From assembly GCA_036874045.1 (NCBI GenBank), contig CM072338.1, positions 15,088,501-15,152,500 of the forward strand: a stretch of 64,000 bases of DNA, in the 5' to 3' direction. Below, piece after piece: positions 34,816 through 47,300 of the stretch; the first letter of the stretch is position 1, and each line of letters opens with the position of its first letter. Source of the DNA: Cymodocea nodosa (lineage: Eukaryota; Streptophyta; Magnoliopsida; Alismatales; Cymodoceaceae). Made by a program: the position numbers and the translations under genes. The notes below the pieces were generated by a model that was not told where the DNA came from, searched no databases, and saw only the letters and a list, made by a program, of their open reading frames with translations.

Positions 34816-35315
34816 CCAGACATACACAAATTTTAAGGAAAAAGTTGTCCAAGAAGGTAAACGTGCAAATACCATTGTTTCTAACTACTAATTTGAGAAT
34901 ATGAGACCATGCATATAGATGGTAAAAAAAATCTTTTACCATTCTTTTGATTGTAAGTTTAAACTTCATTGAAATTAAAAATTTAAAATATGCAGAGAAT
35001 ACCCAAAAAAAATCCACCGAACTAGGAAATATGTTAGTAGAATATTAGTGTTTCCTTTCTAATAAGGATAATCAGCTACCAGAAGAAATATTTCAGAAGA
35101 GTCCAAGTCCATCCTGCGAGAAATATTATATTCCAGCTTAAAACATAATCATTACTAAAATGCAAGACGGACCTATACAAGAGTGGTTGGTAGGCACCTT
35201 GCACAGGTATATCTTGCGCATGAAAAAAAAAAACCCTGTACGCAAAGGTGTTCTTGTTGACATGCGCGTAAATAAAATATCGGTAGATACCAGTTGGTAT
35301 TTTGTAAGAGTGATA

Positions 35316-38300
35316 TCAGTTCAGTACATGCCGAAAGGTGAGGTTGATCCTGACCGAGTTCGCCTTTGAGCGCTTAGGCACTGAATGCACCCAATCTCGT
35401 TGAGTGTAACCCCGCATAACCAGCAAAGACCCATGCTTCAGAATAAAAGTATGCTGGTCCAGGTGATCTGCCTTCAGATGCTTGTGCGAAGTCCGTTTTA
35501 GGGTTGCAGTGCATGGCACTAGCAAAAACACATAAATCAAGATTAGCACTATAGATTTTTCAGGTGGTGGAAAACCATTAGGGATTTGTTTGATGTTTTC
35601 ATGCTAAAAGTAGTAAAAAGCAGTTAACTGGCATCATCTAGCTTTCTAGAAAAAGAAATGTTCAATTAACTTCTCCTTTTAGAAAGGGAAATAAACAAGT
35701 ACAAGTAATTTGACACATTTGAGATAACTGACAAAATGATATTCACTAGATGATTGGGTATTCTGCAAGGAAATATTTTCTGAAAGTTATGCCTTTATAG
35801 CATGCCTTTCTATTAATTGGCCCTTCACAATTAAGAATCAATCAAAGTTACAGGTTTGTGAACCGAGCACCAAGACCATGATTATAGGTGTGCTAGTGCA
35901 TAACACTGCATTTTTTATCAACTTGCAGCAAGACTGCATTGTTTTAAGCAGACTTGCAGGAAGATTGATTCAATTCAACTACAAGTGAAACAACTTGCCA
36001 CTAAAAACAAGCTCTGCAATTATGAGCATACCTTGATCTGTTTTCTTGGGTCGTTTCTTCAACAAAAACTCCCTCTCACATCCAAAGGAAACTGAAGCTA
36101 TCTCAGGAGTTGGACCATACAATTTTTCATCATCGGAATGCCAAGCAACATAATCTTTCCCACTCTTGTATCTATTCAGTAGCAAGCTATTAAAAATACT
36201 TCCAGGAAGGGCTGCATGGACCTGAAATATGTCCAAATAAGTATGAAGACAGGTATATTTACATAAAAAACCAAAATATAGCTTCTTTCAGAGTTATTAT
36301 GTATTATTAACAAGGGGTAATAACCCCACGTTGAAAATTGTATAACTTATCTCATCACATAACCTCTATGTATAGAGGTCTGGCAATAACAAATGGAACA
36401 ACAATCTTCTACCTATCTTTTTCCACAAGGTACGAAAGCACAACTTTTTGAAAGAGAAAAAAGAAAAGAGAGAAATCTTAGCCACCATCACCACATATTT
36501 GTGGTGGTAACAATGGAAACCAGCCCCTTCTGTATTTGTTTCACATCTTCCAACTCCTCTATAAAAACTGCTTCCATCTCTCAAATATCTATTTCCAAAA
36601 AACAATATGATGTTCTTCATATGTCCATTACCCTTCTCCCAAATCATCCACACTTGGATCGTCAATGGCTACATGTGAAGGGAACATGGAGTCTTGTGCA
36701 TGCAAGAAAACAAGTGGCAAAGGACCATGCGAAGATTAGGGTTAAACCAAAATGTGTTACTAGTATATGTTAAGAAGTACATCATACATATATATATAGT
36801 AGGGTTAACTAAATGAATTCATAAATGAGTATCTATTTATCTACCACTACTAAACACACTTAATTTCTCATACTCTCCTTCTGGGCGGTATATATTAATC
36901 ATTCTCAACTTATTACAAAGATTATCAAAGACTCCATTCCCTAACTCTTTTGTAAGAATATCAATCAGCTCCTCAGATAAGGGTGTATAAGGAGTACAAA
37001 TAATCAATTTCACAATAAGATCTTAGATATAGTGACAATTTATCTTAGTATATTTAGTTCTTTTATAAAAGGTTTCATTTTAAGTAATATATATTATTAT
37101 CTAATTGTCACAACACATGAGCATAGGTTCTTGAACTTACACATCGACCTCTTTTAATAGAGAGTAAAACCATATCATCATACAAGTAGTCACTATCATG
37201 GATTTGTACTCAACCTCTATACTTAGTCTAAAAACATCCTACTTCTTGCTACGTCAAATGACTAGATTTCCTCTAACATAAGTACAATAACTTGAAGCGA
37301 ATTTTTTCTCATTTGTCCCTTGCATATCCAAAATTTGAGAAAGTTTTAATCCTAAGATGTCCATTAACCTTGTAGATTAGTGGTTTACATTTAAGATAAG
37401 CAAGTACATGTTAAACTTCAACCCAATATACCTCTCTAAACTCATACATAAATTAACTCAACAAACCAATAGTATAGGCTATATTTAGCCTAGTAATAAT
37501 CAAATATATAAGTTTCCTAACCAATGGGCTGTATTGTTCTGCATTATTTAATTTTTGAGAATCCTTATCCCAAAAGGGAGGATTTTGCTCAATAAGAATG
37601 CTTTCAAGTTTACACCTAAGACAACCAACTTCGATCAATAGGATTTTGCTCATGATCCAAAACATACTTTTGTTATAACAAAACCATCTTACCATCAGAA
37701 TATGCAAACTCAATTCCAAGAAAATATTCTAGTTTACCCATATCTTTAATTGCAAAATGAGACTAAAGATAAGTCTTTGTTTTTGATATCCCTACAGCAT
37801 TACTCCTTATAAATAAGATATCATCTATATAAACTACCAAGAAGACACAACCTCTAGTTGTTCACCTCATTAATACAAAGTGGTCCACTGTACAGCATCG
37901 AAAATCTCCATTTAGTATTACTTGATTGAACTTTTCAACCATGCCCTCGAACTTTACTTCAACCCATATATAGCTTTCCTCAACTTATAGATTTGAACCT
38001 CCTCCTGAACAACATATCCAAACAATTACTTTATATAAACCTATTCAAATAAATCACTATAAAGAAAGGCATTCTTAAGTGAAGTTATCAATGATTATTC
38101 ACTACAATAGAGAGAAGCACATAAATGGAGTTAAGACAAGCAATAAGAAAAAAAATCTCAACATAACCAACTTCATAAGTTTGAGTGAAATTACATGTTA
38201 CAAGTCAAACTTTGTATCTGTCAATAAAACCATTGGGTTTGTACATGATAGTAAAAACTCACTTATAACTAATAGTGTTTGCTCCAATAGGACAAACAAC

Positions 38301-41300
38301 TCCCAAGTACCATAGGAACTAAGTGCATCTATTTCCTTATTCACAACATGCAGTTGCCTCAAGAGCAATATCCTCATTATCATGCTCATCATAAGATGTA
38401 GTTTCACTACTAGTAGGCTTACATGGAGGAGTTTCCACAGACTAACACTTCTCAAGAACAAGTACAAGAAGAGAAAAACCAATATCCTCAGAAATATCAA
38501 TCCAATCAAAGAAATAGGTTTGAAACTTAAAAAAAATAACATCAATAAACACAAAATATCTCTTACTTAGAAGATAATAACACTGATACCTCTTTTGAGT
38601 TTGATAATACCCCATAAACATGCATCTAATTGCCCAAACAACTAATTTATCTAGTCCAAGTGCAAGATCCTAAATAAAGGTAAAACACCCAAAAATACGA
38701 GTAATAGCAAATAGATTTTTGTCAAGATAAAGTCGACGAAGAAGGGTTTTCCTATCAAGAGGGGTAGACAACATACGATTGACAAAATATGCAACTATAA
38801 TAATAGCATTAAACCATAAATACTTTGAAACTTTTATTTGAACAAGTAAAGTATGAGTTATGTCAAGAATATATCTATATTTACACTAAGCAACTATATT
38901 TTGTGGGGATGTATGAGGATAAGTAATCTAATGAATAATACCAAGAGAAGCACAAAAATTTTGAAATTAATGACTCATATATTCTAATGTATTGTCAGTA
39001 CGCATATACTTATAGTAATAGAAAATTGAGTTTTAATTTTAGCAACAAAGTTTTAAACAACAGATAATATATTCTAACAATCTTTCAACAAATAAATCCA
39101 TGTAACTCTGAAGTAGTCATCAACAAATACTAAGTAATACCAATATTCAATAATAAATATAACACAACTAAGACCTCAAACATTACAATAAACTAACTCA
39201 AAAGTATGACTACTAAATGCAAGTTGTAAATGACGAAAAGTAGATCAATGATGTTTCCCTAGTTGACACAATTTACAGTCAAAATGTGAAAGAGAAATCC
39301 ACCATAAAGTTTGTCGAAGTTTCTCTAATGAAGGATGACTAACATGAAAATGCCAAAGCATTGAGGAGCCAGAATCAATCGAAGACAACAAGGCAACTAG
39401 TCTATTAGGAGGAGTACCACAAATCAAGATGTACACCCTATTACTCCACTTACAACCTAAATCATCCTTTTCCTCAACAACAAATCCTAGAAAACACAAT
39501 GAAAAGGGAAAAAAAAAAGTTGAATAATAATAGCACTAATAGACAAAAAATTCATAGAGTTTGAAAACATAAAGAGTATGATCAAGTCAAATTTTGGAGG
39601 TATAATATAAACTTTGCCTCTACCAGTAACTTAATAAGACTGACCATCAACAATAGTAACACTCTGTAGGTTGAATAAATGATATAAACAATGAAAAAGA
39701 GTAACTACTTGTCATATGCTGAAAGACTCTTAAGTCTACAATTCAAGAATTATCTTTCTAAGTTATCATGGTCATTTCTATACCTGAAGTAGCTGCAACA
39801 GCCACTATACTAAATGAAAAGTCAGTAGCTTGTAACTATATAAAGTAGTCATGGTCAACCTGCAAAATAGTAGCTCTAGAAAAATGAGTAGGTACAAATC
39901 CAACAAGCTATAAAGTAGTTGAATCACTGGAAACATCTGAGTCAATTACAACACGAGCAAATGCTGATTTTCCAAACTTCTTCCAACACTTGTCTAGCTA
40001 ATGATTTTTTTTCCACAATGGAAAAACGAAACCTATTGCCTATCCTCAAACTTTCTACCTTAAAAGCTACTACTACCCTTCTAATTGGTGTGATTTCCAT
40101 AACTCTAAGAACTCATAGTAACAAGTTCAATCTAAGGCCCCATCCTTCAAAATCCGTAAAACTTGAGAAAAAGCAGTAACCAAGTCAAGAGTAGTATCAC
40201 CACCTAAAATTTGCCCTTACACTTAAGAGGATAACTCTAGAGGAAGTCCTACTAAAAAAGTTGCTACTTGTAAGTCATTCCTATATTACTTTAACTTAAC
40301 TACATCAATAATAATTGGTTGATAAGCTTCTAGTCCTTCAAACAAGGCACATATAGCACCAAAGTACTCCTATACTGATTGTCCCACCATATGCAATGAA
40401 AAAATCTACTCATAAATTTCATAAACACATACAATATTACTCTCGTGGGCATATATTTAACATAACATATCTCAAATATGCTTCACAGGTCAAAGCATTA
40501 TTACCCCCCAAACTATTCTACTCTCCATACCATTTTCCAACCAAGTTACCATAACAACATCATTTACATATCAATCTTCATAAGTTGCATCTTTGACATC
40601 TAGCAATGATCAAGTCAAGTAATGTAACTTCCTTTATACAATAACAAAGGTAAGAAAACTTTGGAATCACGTCATATAATTAGTATCATTCAATTTTTCT
40701 ATTGTACCACTTAACTAACTATAATGTTCAATATTCAATACAATATACATCAGACAACCAAAAGGGATGGATAATGGAATTCTCACTTAGTTTGTTTAAG
40801 AAAAATTTGAAGGAAAGAAAAATTCCCCTTAAAAGATAAAAATAGATATATAAAAGTTTGCGAGAGATTGATAAATAAGTGTTCAGGATACGAGATAAGA
40901 AGGTGTTAGACACCTAACTCACCTAACCTTAAGTCAGTCTTCTGAGTGCTAAAAGACTTATCTCAACTTGGGTACTCTAAAACACACTATGTCATGAATA
41001 AATAAAGTGTTGTTGGAATATTAGTGAATCCATAAAGATACATATAGACTCAAAACTAAAACAATTGATTTAAACCACAAGAATAGATGTAGGGCATTTA
41101 AAATTAAAGGATAAAGCTAAAACAACATGGAACCTATGAGGATGCATGAAGATTCTAGAATGGAAACGGTACAAACTACAACAATGCATATAGAACACTC
41201 AAAGTTAACTTAAATAATGAAAGTCGTAGTGAACTTACAATGATGCATGTAGATTCACGAAAAGATATAAATGCAGATTGCAAAAATTCATGTAGTCCAC

Positions 41301-44300
41301 AAACTAGCTCACTAAACATCATTTAAAATCACTAAGAACCCCTTAGATTTATACTGCATGGTTTGATTCAATATTTTTTTTGCTTTCCTATGTTATTGGT
41401 CATCTATGCACTGTAGGCTTTCTTTACGAGATTAATGCTCAAGAGCTCTCTGTTCTAATGCAAGTTTCTCCCAATTCTCTTGCACTGTGTGAACCTTCTT
41501 TCCTTTGAACATAGATTTTCCTTATATTCTCCTCTCTCTTGTCATGTTAGGGAGCAATAGCCTAAAAGAGTGTCCTACCATTTCAACGAAATGATTGAAA
41601 AGTCTATACATCATGTTTGTGCCAATAAACTTTAGTCAACATCATTATAAAGATTTTAATTAGCACTTCTAGAAATGATAGTTAAATATTGGGTTGATTG
41701 ATAAAGAAGGTAAAGGACAAAAGTGTTTGATATTTAAAAGAAAATCATGTGATATAGACTTATACTATTCAAATATCTTTTGGTTAATAAGAAGAGATCT
41801 CTTAAAACCTAAAAAACACTAAAGAAAATAAATAAATAAAAAGATGGAGATTTGTCCTAAAGAGGAATCTAGCATAGACTATTGAGCCAACGATTTCTGA
41901 AACTTTGACAATGCGTACAAGCATAGTTGTATGTAAGATTTTTTTTTTTTTTTTTAATGTGACACTTCATAGACACTCAAACAGTCTGGTGTACACCAAG
42001 AGTATCCATGTAGGTGATAACAAGTGAAACTCTATAGACACTCAAATAGCCTAGTGAACACTAAGAGTATCTATGTAGTTGATAATGGATGATACTTCAT
42101 AGACACTCAAACAACCTAGTATACACCAGAAGTATCCATAAAGGTAAAAGTTTGCAAGAGTAGGCCTTTCTAGATACCTAGAAGGCACTCTCTTAGAATT
42201 TGATTTCATGTACCACATACTTTGTCTCTCAGGCATTCCCAACTAGTCAAGAGTACCCAAGTGGTCCTATCCACCAACTTGATCGAGAGTACTAATAGAG
42301 GCAAGGCCTGCAATGTCGACACATGATTTTTAAGTAGATGCATATAACTACCGCTTGCCTATACCTAAGCAGAGTCAACATTACTACCCATAGGTACTGC
42401 ATGAGAACTTCTTAAGTGGTCACCCATCTTGGTTCTACTCCCACTCAAATACAGTTAACTCCAGAGTTTTTATAGGAGTGGGTATTTGGTAATAAGTGTA
42501 AATGCACCTACTATATAAGATTGATGAGTAACAAGTGAGCTCATGCCCCCATGACTCAATCGAACTGCATGTTGGAGTTGCTAGGTCATGCAAATGATGT
42601 AGTTTACCATAGGGATCTTGATTATCTTGGGACATTGTATGTAGGAGTTTGATTATATTATATTATATTATCTTTATGTTTATGGTATGTCTAGTTAAAT
42701 CAAAAGGTGTTCAATTAAACTAAAGGATATTCAATCTAGAGGGAGTTCAATTGGACAAAAAGTATATTCGGTCAAACCAAAGGAATGTTTGGTTGGTCTA
42801 AGAATATATTCAGTTAGACTGAATATACATTCAATTAAACCAAGAGAAACTTTGGTTAGATCAAAGGAATTGTTTAGCTGAACCGAAAATATGTTGGGTC
42901 TAAAAAAAAGATATTCAATCAGACTGAAGGAATATTTTTAATAAAATGAAAATGTCGAACATTAATTACAAAAAGTGAATATCAAGTGCAGCTTACCCAA
43001 TAACATGGATTTGATCCAGAAAACATGGTAATATGGAGATTAAACGAGCTAAGTTGAAAATGTCATATGTCAATTGCTCACATGATGTGTCCTAGATAAA
43101 CACATTGAGTTAGTTTGATCTCTCACAAAAAAAAACTAAAATGTCGAGTACAGTTGACCCAACAAAATAAGAATGTTGGGTGTTAACTACTTTACAAAGG
43201 GGAAAAAGTTAAGTGTTGACCACTTGACCAAAGAGACTTGAATGATATTAAAAGATAGCTAAGATTAGTCTGATACCTTACCAAACAAGGCTGGAATATC
43301 ATATACTAGTTACCCAAGTAATAAATGTCAGGTGTAGGTCATCTAACAAAGTAATAAATATTAAGTGTTGATCATCTAACAAAGTAGAAAATATCAAGTA
43401 TCGACTACCCAATAAAGTAAGAAAAGTCAGGTGTTGAACACTCAATAAAGAAGGAAAGGTCAAGTGTTGACCACTCGACGAAATGTCAGGTCACCTGATG
43501 AAAGAAAAGATGTTGAATGTCGACCACCCAATTAAGTCAACAAAGGCAATTTAGATTAATATCATTTCCTTCCAAACAAAATGACAATGTTGAGTGCTAA
43601 TCTCCTTACAAAAGGGAATGTCAAATTCAGGCCACCCAACAAAAGGGAGAATGTTAGGTGTTAACCACCCAATGAAAGAGAAATATCAGATGCAGACTAC
43701 CTAACAAAAAGGACTTGAACTAAAGATAAAAAAAGAGCAATAAATTATGGTACTAGGCTAAATGTGAGATATCAATAGATGTCTATCCCAAGATGAAGTT
43801 GTGAGCATCAAGACTGATATCTAAGGAAAGAGGATAGATCACATTTAGCTAAAGATTAACAATAACCTGGATAACAATTGATTGGAATATAAGGATTAAT
43901 AATCAAAGTGCACAATTTAAGCTTTTACCTAAAAGCATAAGTGGATTGTTAACCTCAAGGTTGAGCAATTTAAGCTCCTACTCAGAAACATAAGTAGGCA
44001 AAAGTAAACTCTTTAAGATGATTCACTAAGAGGCAAATACATGTCTTCTTAAAGAATTCATCAATAACAAAAGGACGGATGAACTAAAACCAGACTTTTT
44101 AAAGGATTCACCAAGGAGAGGAAGTCTCTTCTTGAAGGATTCATCAAGAAGAAAATGATAATACTGAAATTTAAATCTTTTTGGCAGATATATTAAGGAA
44201 AAGAAATCTCTTCTTGAAGGATTCATCAAGAAAAAAATGATAATATTGACATTAAAATCCCTTAAAGAATTCATTAAGGAAAGGAAGTATCTTCTTGAAG

Positions 44301-47300
44301 GATTCATTAAAAAGAAAATGATTATGTTGAAATTTAAATCTCTTTAACAAATTTACTAAAGAAAAGAAATATCTTCTTAAAGGATTCATTAAGAAAAAAA
44401 TGATACTACTAATATTAAAATCTCTTTAGAGAATTCACCAAGGAGAAGAAGTGCCTTCTTAAAAGATTCATCAAGAAAAATATGATAATGCTGAAATTTA
44501 AATCTCCTTAACAGATTCACTAAGGAGAATAATATCTTCTTGAAAGACTCATTAAGAAAAAAATGATAATGCTAAAATTTAAATCTCCTTGACGGATTCA
44601 CTAAAGAAGAGAAATATCTTCTTGAATGATTCATCAAGAAGAAAATGATAATGCTAAAATTTAAATCTCCTTAGTAGATTCACTAAAGAGAAGAAATATC
44701 TTCTTGAATGATTCATCAAGAAGAAAATGATTGAATAGTAAATCTATTGATATCTAGCCAAGATAGGTGTAAAATGATAAAAAGGAATTGTTGGGTGACC
44801 GATACCCAACTAAAATTAAAAGTTAAATAATCAGAACCAACAAAGAATTGAAGGGTGGATAATAAAGATATCCCATGTTGGACTTCTCTTTGAGACTAAT
44901 CTCTCTCCTTATTTATCTGGTTTAATGTCTCTCCAAATTTAAAGAGATCCTTTCTTACCAACCAAAAGATATTTGAACAATGTAAACTTATATCATATGA
45001 TTTTCTCGTAAGTATCAAACTCTTTTGTCTCCTACCTTCTCTAGCAATTAACCTAACTCCCAACAATTCCAAAAATGCCTATTAAAATCATTGTAGCAAT
45101 GTTGATTAAAGCATACTAACACAAATATGATGTGCAAACCTTTCAATCATTTCATTTAACCTCAGAAGTCAATATCATAATAGTCTGTAATAGTCTATAA
45201 TAGTAATAGTATTTGTAGGCAAGCTTCTATTACCATTTGATTTAATTTCAAACAACAATAGTACTTTACACTAACCCTATACTTTTGAGTTATCTTTTAT
45301 TAACTTTGTACACCAACACCTAAATATAGGAAAATTAAAATGATGTGATCGAGAGGATAGGCAAATCGAAATGGTAGGACCCTCTTTCAAACAGTTGACA
45401 ATTGCTCTCTAACATAACAAGAAAGGAAGGATATAAGGAAAATCGATATTCAAAGGAAAGAAGACTCACATAGTGTAAGAGAACTAGGAGAGACTTGTGT
45501 AGGAATGGAGAGCTCTTGAGCATTCAAGCTTGTAAAGAAAGCCAACAATTCGTAAATGGCCAACAATGCAAGTAAGCAAAAAAAACACTAAAGCAAATCA
45601 TGTAACGTAAATCTAAGGGGTTCTTAGCAATTTTAAACAATGTTTAGTGAGCCAATTTATATACTACATAAATCTTTGCAATCTACGTTTATATTCTTTC
45701 GTGAATCTACATGCATCCTTATAGGTTCATGTTTGCTTTTTCCCAGCACGACAACAGAATATCTGATTAGATCTCCAATAACGTACCAGAAAAACTTAGA
45801 TTTGTTACTTCTATTTTTACTTAGTTAATTTATCTTTATGCCTATTCTTTTTCTTTTAGAAGTAAACAAACAACCTTTAATACAATTTAGATATTAATTC
45901 CAATTTGTACTTTAACTACAAGTGCACAGTGTCTATTGTATCAGTGTGCAAGTACAGGTCGATCCCATAGGAAATTGCTTAAAAGTTTAGAACTGTCCGT
46001 TTGTTAACAATCAAATTTATATATTCAATAAGCTCTCCGTTGAATTACAGTTAACTCAACGGATAAAGTTCGTTGAGTTATAGCTAACTCAACAGACTAA
46101 CCTTGTAAACTTAAGTTAACTCTACGAGCTTGTCTTTTCTTTTTAATACTGTTATTTACAGAGGAATTCAGTCTACCATTGAGCGATTCCACAGATTGTA
46201 AATAACATCAATTAAGCTCTTTAATGTTAGTAAACATTGAATTTATCATTAAACAATACTAACATTCAGATAATTCAAACAGTAACCATTAAAATCTTTA
46301 AGTCTTTTGAACGAACCAATTTCAATAAACTGTAAAACTAAAACAAACATAAAACAATCACAACACTGACAAATATAACATTAATCACGATATAACATAA
46401 ACAATACAACATACAATAGCAGATAAGTTGTTTTTGGTATTTTTGGTTTAATATGAACATAGAAATGGGCGAAAAGTGAAATGTAAAGTAATCTCAATCA
46501 ACAGTAAATACTTCCGTCACTATATACGATGCGATTACACCACTGAAAATTAAACCACTTACAATCATGTCTCCTCTCCCTATAGAATCGCGAATTCAGA
46601 ATTGCAAGATAATCTCCTCTTCAGCATACAGGCATCAACCCAAAGTCAATGTTAGAAGTTTTACGATCTCTTGAAATATGAGTCGGCGATTGTTGAAAAT
46701 GGCTTCCCTTCCCGCGACGCGATCACTCCTTACAGTAGTTGTCAGGCACCGTGTTTTGCTCGGAATCGACCCGACATCAAGAAAATATTCTCACAGACCT
46801 CCGATGGTTGGTGATTAAGGTGGATATGGTGGTGGTAACGATAGTTGGTATGGTACTTTGGAAAATTGCCGATACTACCTGCAGAAAGCTCGATGTTCCT
46901 CCTCTGTACACACTGATCGTCCATCAATCACCCACGCATACTTTACTTCTTTTCTTTTATATTTCTTCAGTAGTAACTACTTCTGCTTGAATAGTCGGTT
47001 GGATTTCCTTCATTCATATCAACGGCGATGATTTCTTCTCCCTGCGCAATACATGCAATTGTAGTTTTTCTTCCAATTGTCCTGTTTCTGCAACCGCTAC
47101 AGTGGCATATTAGAAAATAAATAGTCCGTAAAGTTACAGATAACTCAACGGACTTTCTTCGTTGATTTAATTATAAAACACGTGCATAAATTTAACTATC
47201 CGATGCTCAGGTGTATTTCGGATACTTACAAACTTAACTATCTGATGCTCAGATGCATTTCAGATAGTTACAGATAACTTACCGATATATAACTTAAGTA

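Noticed and set aside
36393-36773. 126-codon plus-strand open frame
   Set aside because: Low-complexity, no motif, runs into the 3' LTR of copia-2; judged chance reading within ALKBH2 intron 2.
44026-44307. Minus-strand open frame with repeated 'MNPSRR' segments
   Set aside because: By-product of the 82 bp non-coding tandem array; it breaks after three units because the period is not a multiple of three.
44055-44735. Regular 82 bp repeats considered as a CRISPR-like array
   Set aside because: Units are contiguous and similar over their whole length, with no unique spacers, in a plant intron with no cas genes.
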